Shown: in pieces, positions 56,895 through 64,000 of the stretch | Numbering within the stretch: position 1 is the stretch's first letter | Layout: each line of letters starts with the position of its first letter | DNA from: Guyanagaster necrorhizus | Taxonomy: Eukaryota; Basidiomycota; Agaricomycetes; Agaricales; Physalacriaceae | Reading direction: 5' to 3' | Length of the DNA stretch: 64,000 nucleotides | Assembly (NCBI RefSeq): GCF_019112545.1 | Contig: NW_025064880.1 | Coordinates: 1,183,719-1,247,718 of the forward strand | Program-made: the position numbers and the translations under genes | The notes under the pieces: generated by a model | What the model was told of the DNA's origin: nothing | The model's database searches: none | The model's input: only the letters and a program-made list of their open reading frames with translations

Positions 56895-56959
56895 TACTTA
56901 AGCGGCGCACGGACCATAGTCTCCTCCCAGTGCCGCTGTCTTAATCTGACTGAAACGCT
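56895..56959. promoter_or_regulatory. 65-bp bidirectional promoter/leader
   Basis: Only 65 bp separate the start codons of two divergent genes. No TATA box. The stretch must carry both 5' leaders, so transcription probably starts very close to, or inside, the annotated coding starts. Confidence 0.6.
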
Positions 56960-57610
56960 ATGGCTGTCTCTGCCGCCCATGCTGCGGATACCGAGTATCT
57001 TGTCCGCAAGTCAATGACCACTGGATATCAGATTCTGTCCCTGATTACCCCGCCCGCCTATATTATCTTTTCTATGTCGAGGTATGGTTGGCGCGGCTTT
57101 TCTGTGAACCGTCTCCTTCGCGCGACATGGCTCGGTGGCGTCGGAGGTGCAACCCATTAACTTGTCGTTCGAATCTTCTCTCTGAGGGTTATGTAGGTAC
57201 CATGGTTGGTGGTGGCCTTGGGTATGCTCGTTACCGTTTTTCAAATGAAGAAATCGCCAGAAAACATAGATTGGAATCTACATATGATGTACGATGTTAT
57301 ATTTTATCGTGATGATTATTTACTCATCATAACGTCCGCAGACCAATCGTATCAGAGCAGAGGACCACAGCGTCATAGGCTCGATCTTACTTGCTGTGCT
57401 CACTCCGGCTATTTTGTGGAGACGCGCTAATATCGTGAATCGTACGTGTCAAACACATAATTATTTCCGTACGAGTGCTCATTGACGTTGCTAGTCGTCT
57501 TGGGTGGCGCCGGAATAGGCAGCAGCATAGGGTTGATAACTCACTATGCTCGGTCGCTTGCAGGAGACCCACCGCCCAAAGTAATAGTCCCGGTCATCAT
57601 CAACACATGA
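56960..57610 (+). CDS. small membrane protein, 164 aa, unknown (possibly mitochondrial)
   Basis: Exons 56960-57146, 57197-57288, 57342-57441 and 57495-57610 join at GTGCAA/GTAG, GTACGA/GCAG and GTACGT/CTAG sites to 164 aa. Hydrophobic, Gly-rich segments are typical of inner-membrane hairpins: YQILSLITPPAYIIFSM, ATWLGGVGGTMVGGGLGYA, SVIGSILLAVLTPAILW and NLVLGGAGIGSSIGLITHYA. RYGWRGFSVNRLLR and RYRFSNEEIARKHR are basic loops. The Gly-zipper pattern (GGVGGxMxGGG, GGAGIGSSIG) recalls inner-membrane proteins such as the Tim17 group, but there is no signature to claim that. Gene structure secure, function unknown. Confidence 0.75.
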
Positions 57611-57784
57611 GCACATCCTGAGCAGTCTTTGGCATGGTTCTAATGCTCAACAAGACCTATTAATTGTACTGTATCCCTTACCTCGGTGTGTATTTCTGTC
57701 AACTTGTCTCTCTGGAACCTCTGTAAAATGAATATCCCCTGGCAAATATATGCTCGACGCCAAGTCCGTCCGTTTCATGGCACT

Positions 57785-60435
57785 CTACACTCTCCCTACG
57801 TCTTTCAACCTCCCGTCTACCACAGGGCCAATGACCAACAGATCATCATCGCCTTCCTTCACCTTCTCTTGGATGTTGTTCCCCCTCCTAGCATTCTTGC
57901 CGTCATACAAATCTACCGAGCTCATATGCTCAGTCACACAAATTTTAAAGTGATCCTGATAATGAGTTTTGGAGCGTGCACTTCTCAACGCAAGATGCGC
58001 TGCGTTCTTCCACTGCAACACCACTTTAGAATCATGATGTTTGCGCTGCCGACTGGCGATCTCGCGGGAAACTGCATCTTTCGTTCCCCGATGCAATTTT
58101 TGATGGCCAGATTGATGCACTAATCGAACCATTTTATTGACAAAGTGAGATCCTTGGTTAATGTTAGGTCAGTTTTGGGCTTCAGTGTTCAACGGCCGTA
58201 CCTAGAAGATATTTGCGAACCAGGGTACTCATCATTTGACCCACTTCGTCATCGACAAGGTATTTGTTTCTCTTGAGCGGCAAGAAACCATCGTGTCCCT
58301 GCGCCATGTACTCTCTTGTCACGATGCTATACTTCCTTCCGCCTTCAATGCGCTCTATGGGATGAGCATCAACAAGCCTAGGCGTAGAACGACCACTAGA
58401 GCCATTGTGGATGCTGTCTTCTACTTCTTTCGAGAGCCAGATGCCCAAAACACGTTTACCAGGTTCCCGGCGTGAATCCCAGGAGACACGCATACCAGAA
58501 ACAATGGGGAAGCGCCTTTGAGCATTTTAATTAATTGCGCAAGATAGGTTCGAGAAAACGGATGTCCTACCCTTCTTGTGCTGGCCAGGTTTCCAATGAT
58601 GCTTCCAGAGCGTCCCAGATAGCCTTGCCATCAAGCTCAAGGACAACGACCGGATCTTCAAAGGGCAGAATTTCAAGGATATCTCCCAAACTGATAGAAT
58701 CTACAGACATCATGAGACGGTTCTCAATTCAGCAATATGAACCAGCATTACCGGGTCCATATATAGAATCCCCGCGTAGTGTGCCAGCGCAAATGAACAC
58801 TGCATCGGCACCACCACAACCTTTCATACACAAGGTGTCATCATAAGCATGGCGAATGACATCTGCAAACCAATTTCCAGCGGCAGACTGATTATGAGAC
58901 GGCAGTGAGATCCTAGATCAAATTCAAACTCAAAAGACTAACCTCGGCAGTACGAATGAACTGCGAGCGAACATCTATAGGTACGTTGCTAACGCAAACA
59001 GGAGCCTTGAGACTCGACGACACTGAGGATAGCAGCTTCTCAAGGAGTTTGCTAAGCTTCTCCGACGACTTCGAACCCGGTTGCGTCGAATGCCGTTTAC
59101 CTGATAGACCAAATCAACCAGATTTCAACCCCCAAGTCGTAATGGAAGATCTCACCAAAAGCTCGCTTTATAACTTTTCTCCTGACACTTCCGTCAGGAG
59201 TAGATTCAAGCTCCAGATCAATCTCACTCAAATCTCGAAAGTCAGTACCGCTCTTCACGACGAGCACATCACCGTGATCATCGTCGGCACCCAGAACATG
59301 CTCGTTCGTATCGTATCCTTGCCATTCGCATCCTTTACTTGCGTAATATAAGTGATCGTGTCCGCCTAACAGTAAATCAACGCCGTGGCTAGAATGGATG
59401 GGCTGGTTTTTCTGCGTCGAAGGAGACAACGCGAGAAGATTTTTTGCTAGAGTGATATCCTAGGACTGCATTATCAATTCCAGATACCAAGCAAGTTACA
59501 CGATGCATACATTTGGAATGCTGGTACATGGATATAAATGAGCTATTTGCAGGGGAAGACATCACGGCGTACCGAGAATGGGTAAGCGCGATGATAATGT
59601 CGCACTTATACTCGCCATTCGGATCACGGAGACGCTGCGAAAGGGAGATGCCAACTTCCTTCATATCTCTGTACTTAAAGTGAGGAGGCCACGTGGAGAC
59701 GGTGCCAATCCATTCTCTGAGTGCGACTGTAAGAATGATGGGAATCCAACAACGATAGGGACGCACTTTTCCACCAATCCGATGACACCAATACGAGTTC
59801 CGGACCGCTCGAATACTTGGAACTCGTGTAAGAGGTCAGGTACCTGAGACGTTGTAGTGTCAATGATGTTGCTCAGTATCCATGGCTGTTGGACTGGAGA
59901 TCAGCGAGATCAGGAGGAGATGGCTGGTGGGATGTACAAAGGTGGTGTCCTTGATAAGCTTGGAAAGATGAGGGTATCCTAGTAGCACGAAAACGTGAGG
60001 ACTAGATATATGTGAGATAACATTTCTAACCAAAATCAAAATCATGGTTTCCTGCCGTACGAACGATAAGCATCGCCTGTCAATCTTGGAAGTAGGAGGT
60101 ATATACCCGTAAGAGATACGTCTGGGGCAAGTTCGTTCATGACTGGGACCTTAGAGCAATAGATAAATGACACACTTTAAAGGAAACAACAGACAAACCA
60201 TGTGACTCCCTCGGGTTACAGAACTTTCGACTGAAGGAGAAAACACGTCTCCAGAAAATAGAGATAGTCCATCCTTTGTTCCATCCTTCAATCTAGGCCA
60301 CTGATCTCTTATACCATCTAGCATCGCGGCGAACTGAGTAACATCAATCGTCTTCTTTGACTTGGGAGACACTTTTTGAGGCGCGACTCGGTACACGTCG
60401 TTCCAGTGTACTATATGTAGGATGGAAATTGACAT
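57785..60435 (-). CDS. 5'-nucleotidase / UshA-type metallophosphatase
   Basis: Two-metal calcineurin-like phosphoesterase plus a C-terminal 5'-nucleotidase domain. ATG 60433-60435 gives MSISILHIVHWNDVYRVAP (first metal-binding block), LSLFSGDVFSPSVES, then TGNHDFDFG, GTRIGVIGLVEKEW, DIIIALTHSR and VDLLLGGHDHLYYA: all expected metal ligands are present. The C-terminal part includes KAPVCVSNVPIDVRSQFIRTA, ADVIRHAY and the substrate-side segments around GRKYSIVTREYMAQGHDGF. It ends with a basic region and SVDLYDGKNARR...GRLKDVG. No signal peptide, so a cytosolic or vacuolar nucleotidase acting on nucleotides or related phosphates is likelier than a secreted one. Many short introns. Intact. Confidence 0.9.
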
Positions 60436-60506
60436 TTGTACTCGAAACTGGGTATAAAGGATGATCGATGAAGATGGATGTTGATTGCAAGAAATGGTAG
60501 CCGCTG

Positions 60507-61299
60507 TTGTGCCGCCTCGAGGTTACACGTGATCGTCTTCTACGCCAATCAACGCTTGGCGCTTATCGGTACCGGCTGCCGTACGGTGTCCGCTTCTTTT
60601 CAGACCTGTTTCGTGAGTGTTTTCAGCGTCTGACGCCTGGTACTTCAAGGAAAGCGTATTCCTCTAGAGAATCAGCACTTGCCTCTTCCCCCAGACTCGA
60701 CCTCCATCTCAGCTGTACATCCTTCCGGAGGATTCTACGACCGCGATAAACCGGATGCTAAACCACTTGGAGAAATTCTGATTCGCGAGTTGCGGGTATA
60801 CGAAGACCTTTGTCGGCATCCTCATCCTAACATTTGCGAGTATCAAGGCTACGTGGCTGATAGAAGTGGTCATGTATCTGGTTTATGCCTGAAGAAATGC
60901 CAATGCGACCTTTCAGTAGCAGTTTGGAAGAAAATGGATATTGAGTTCAATTTGTTGATGAAAGACTATAAAATTGCTGTCTACCACTTGCATAGTATGG
61001 GATGGATCCATGTAAGGAGGTCGGATCTATTCTGTAGAGTTCGTTCACCAATTCCAGTCATTTTTAGAATGACATAAGTGGTGCCAATCTCATGATCGAT
61101 TCCGATCTTCGTGGTGTTGTTTTTTTTTTTTTCTGATGCTTGCACAAGAGAGGGTGCGCCTATCAACATAGGAACGCCACTTTGGACAAAGGGAGACCTC
61201 TGGCACATTGCAGAGAAGGAGAACGATTACTATGGTCTACAACGTGCTGAGTTGTTCATACGCGATGGAGGAAAGGGTCCTAACTGGCAACTTGATTGA
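60507..61299 (+). pseudogene. protein-kinase-like gene, broken in the DFG region
   Basis: An agaricomycete-type kinase relic. Recognisable blocks: LGEILIRELRVYEDLCRHPHP-NICEYQGYVAD (C-helix and following strands), GLCLKKCQCDLSVAVW, DYKIAVYHLHSMGWIH; then after a GTAAGG...TTTTTAG intron NDISGANLMIDSDL (catalytic loop HND with Asn). In the family a D-F-D/G segment should follow GVV directly. Here a run of 13 T (61120-61132) occupies that place and shifts the frame by one; downstream DACTREGAP, GTPLWTKGDLW and EKENDYYGLQ continue in the new frame to TGA at 61297-61299. No ATG start could be placed in frame at the 5' end. Lacking the magnesium-binding Asp, the product would be inactive. Confidence 0.7.
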
Positions 61300-61395
61300 C
61301 TCTCTTGTCTTATAAAACACAAATGAAAATGCTCGTATCATACAGTTACCACCCATATACATATAAATATCCGAGTATCAAGGTCCGTAGCTATT

Positions 61396-64000
61396 CTATG
61401 AAGGAATCGGCGCAGGTTCTGGTGCGGATTCTGGTTCTGGTGGTGAGGGTATCACACCAACCAGGAAACCAGGCAAAAAGCGCTCCATCCTCTCAGAGGT
61501 AGCTGTCCATAGCGTCCGTTGCCGTTGACTGCGCTCATCATTTGACGATGGCGGAACGAGGATTTGCGCAGCATTCATCACAAGGATGACATTTTTCAAC
61601 GATTCTGGGATAGCTTCGTACTGCAAACTGGGTCAGAAACAGTGTCGAATCACGGAAGACAACAAGCCTACCAGCTGGTCTTTTTTATCGATATTCATCA
61701 ATCTATCCAGTAGATCCAAAATCTGGATCCACAAAACTCGAATATCGGTCTGCGCCTGACTCTCCCGAACCTCAAAGTGCATAAAGGTTTTGCACAGAAG
61801 CGCTGACGCCCGTAGCCTCGTTTCTGGCATTGCGCGCGGATCGCGCAAGAATATTTGGGGCTTCAACAGATCATCTAGAAGGGGGAATACGACCCGATGG
61901 AAGATCTCCTCTGTCTGCACATCCGATGCCTCGTCGAAAATAACGTGAGAACCTAATAGTACGCGCTGCAGCTGACTCATGGCGCTATGCCGGACCTCAC
62001 GAGATGCATTAGATGACTGTCGACTGAGGGAGATAAGTAGCGGTAGCCATAATTGATGCCAGGCTGTGAACATAGCATCGGCATTCACGGGATTCTGATG
62101 ACGGTTTCAGTATTTACCTTTCTCTTTGGATAGATTTGAAGTGTCCAAAGTCGATACCCATTTCTTGAGGTCGACAAGTAAATCAATAGCTTTCTTGCCG
62201 CGCTCCACGGCTGGTGAACTGCATAGTAATCAGGAACTACTGGCGTCAGGAACAGCAGTGGGCTTACCTCGCGGAAGTCGCTGGCTCGTGTCGTCGTCCG
62301 TGTCGCTGACTTTGAACGGAAGTACCTGCGATAGAAGCAAACTCGTCCAAAAGAGTGATAAGCCCTGAACAGTTGTCGACAGTGGTAAATTGTTGAGGTC
62401 CATCAGCCACCAAGCCAGTTACAAGCTCGAATGAAAGGCGCGCGGCTTCTGGGTTAGATATGGTTGACCGAACAAGGGCAAAGACTAAATTCCACTCTGT
62501 TTGGGAACTAAAGCGCACTTTCAGAGATAACACCAATATGGTGGAGTAAAGGCCGACCTTATGACATCGCGATGCTTTTGAACAATGAGAATGACTCCAG
62601 ATATGACTTGCTCTGCGACTGAATTTGCAATAGCTGGTGTCAGTCCCGACAAGAGATCGAAAGAGACATAGATCTGGTCTCGAAGAGAAGGCTGCAACCT
62701 AAATTAGCACTCGAACTATATTATTCACTTGTTGTCAATACGCACGATTTGAGCAAGTATCAAACAAAGTCGCAAGAGGCCCACAACAGCTCGCTCGATG
62801 AGGAGAACGCTATACTGCTCAGAAGATGACAGTAAATTTGATAAATGTTCGAATACGATTGGCCTAGAACAGTGTCAGATAAGATCAGTGTCTCAAACGA
62901 GCGGTTGAGACGTACCATAGATCTTCGATGTGCTGCGGCGTCTGACAAGCTATACTGACCATGGTCTCCAGCAGGAATATCGACGCAGGATCGTATGGAA
63001 GGGAGTACGTGTCATTATCTTGCGGCGCAAAGTTTCCATCATCGGAACCTTGTTTGAGTTTGGCTACCGTCCGGTCATGCGCTAATGCCTCTAGGGCGCG
63101 AACTGCCGCAACAAGAGCCTGTAGATCCAATTGCCTAGAATGCAACATATGTCAGTGAGCTGGGAGATAAGAGGGAATCTCCGTACATGATCTGGCTATA
63201 CAGCTCGTCCAGACGACATGACGTGATACAATCTATTGTGCAAAGTGTGTTTTCAACGTCGACATCGGTAGCCTCGGGTAGCGCTTCAGAACTAGCTGCA
63301 TAGGGTGTCATCAAATATGAAGACAGTGCCGACAAAAGCCCTCCGTCATTACGTGATGCATGACGCTGCGGCTGACTTCCACGCAAAGGTATCATGGAAA
63401 CACCACCAAGGAAATCTTCCATCTGTAGCATCCTTGTTGGAAGTAAGGAGTGAAGAAACAAATTCTGGAACATCTCGAAGATCTGAGGTGCAAACGTTTG
63501 TCAGGATTCTTCTGTCATGGAATAGTGAGTGCCCAAACCTGTGTCCAGCCTTCTCGAAGAGCATTGCCATTCCCATTGACGATATTGAAGAGGACAACGG
63601 CAGCTAATTGACCCTTGAAGTTGGTCCCAAAATTGATGGACAGATTGGATACTGTGACAGATTGTCCTTCTACATCTACGACAGGATAATTGGGAATTTG
63701 GACTGGAACGGACTCCGAAAGAAGGCTAGTCGCCTGCGAAAGTGACACCACGACGAAGTCAAATACATCCGGAAGACGGAAATGTCCAGCGAGTGTAGCA
63801 CATTGTCGGAATCCGGCGACAGACCGTTGAATAATATAATCATCGTCGAAACTAATGAAGGCGTAGGCGATGGCCGATATGACAGGTTTCCAGACGGACT
63901 TGAAGATGTCGATATCGAAATGGGGCGTATTGCATATCATAAAGTCACCTGCAGGCATATTACTAAAGGCCTATGGAAAGACCATAGAACCGTACCAGCT
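61396..64000 (-). CDS. GEA1/GEA2: GBF1/GEA-type ARF guanine-nucleotide exchange factor, C-terminal half (5' part beyond window)
   Basis: Large Sec7-family GEF that activates ARF at the early Golgi (COPI recruitment). The catalytic Sec7 domain lies beyond the right edge. Visible are the HDS/HEAT regions: FDIDIFKSVWKPVISAIAYAF, ISFDDDYIIQRSVAGFRQCAT, LAGHFRLPDVFDFVVV, LSINFGTNFKGQLAAVVLFN, VNGNGNALREGWTQV, NLFLHSLLPTRMLQMEDFLGG, VRALEALAHDRTVAKL, LLRLCLILAQ and FTAWHQLWLPLLISLS. EVRHSAMSQLQRVLLGSHV and LVPPSSNDERSQ lie close to the end, which is a Pro/Glu/Ser-rich tail with TAG at 61396-61398. Introns of about 50 nt throughout. The NGNALREGW motif is characteristic of GBF1 rather than BIG/Sec7-type GEFs. 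Confidence 0.9.

Noticed and set aside
1..64000. CRISPR arrays, insertion sequences, LTRs, tRNA or rRNA genes
   Set aside because: I looked for spaced direct repeats, terminal repeats with transposase or reverse-transcriptase motifs, and tRNA box sequences, and saw none convincing. A tRNAscan and repeat search would settle this.

Overview
This is nuclear DNA of a basidiomycete, most likely an agaricomycete (mushroom-forming) fungus. The genes are dense and lie on both strands. Most are cut by many short (about 46-65 nt) GT-AG introns, and the housekeeping proteins are eukaryotic. Several other families (membrane proteins, a Cys/His-rich protein, a degraded kinase) look like ones I know from agaricomycete genomes. 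I see no bacterial-style operon, CRISPR array, plasmid, rRNA or convincing tRNA. Exon structures were derived by eye from frame, splice sites and family conservation. Where I could sum the exons the totals were multiples of three: 978, 236, 351, 208, 358, 446, 352, 531 and 164 aa products.

Left part (0-10.7 kb): the 5' part of MOT1 (TBP-removing Snf2 ATPase) runs off the left edge. It is followed by a JMJD5-like JmjC oxygenase, a SOG2-type leucine-rich-repeat protein of the RAM/NDR kinase pathway, and two unrecognised genes.

10.9-16 kb is a graveyard. It holds an aspartic-peptidase pseudogene with a Trp-to-stop change, a fragment of a secreted membrane-anchored protein, and a flavin monooxygenase relic with several single-base frameshifts. 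A small intact four-TM-type protein gene follows at 16.1 kb.

Middle (18.4-38.5 kb): PAN2 (deadenylase), PDCD5 (N-terminus unresolved), a GPI-type protein with two cupredoxin domains, a CUE + AlkB dioxygenase + GRF zinc-finger fusion with a GC-AG intron and a 15-nt exon, a nitronate monooxygenase, two or three unknown proteins, an HMG-box factor and a seven-TM protein.

Right part (39-64 kb): a tandem pair of decayed membrane-protein copies, an ADF-H/PH protein, a Cys/His-rich gene with an apparent one-base deletion, SPT16 (FACT), a Ser-rich protein, RPC82 (RNA polymerase III), a very acidic unknown protein in head-to-head arrangement (65 bp between start codons) with a small membrane protein, a 5'-nucleotidase/metallophosphatase, a kinase relic in which a T13 tract replaces the DFG region, and the C-terminal half of a GBF1/GEA ARF exchange factor running off the right edge.

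The conserved genes serve general functions: transcription (MOT1, SPT16, RPC82), mRNA decay (PAN2), morphogenesis and actin (SOG2, ADF-H/PH), secretion (GEA), and nucleotide or nitroalkane metabolism. They do not form one pathway. I found no clear previously undescribed system. The most interesting items are the CUE-AlkB-GRF gene and its splicing, and the decayed accessory genes.
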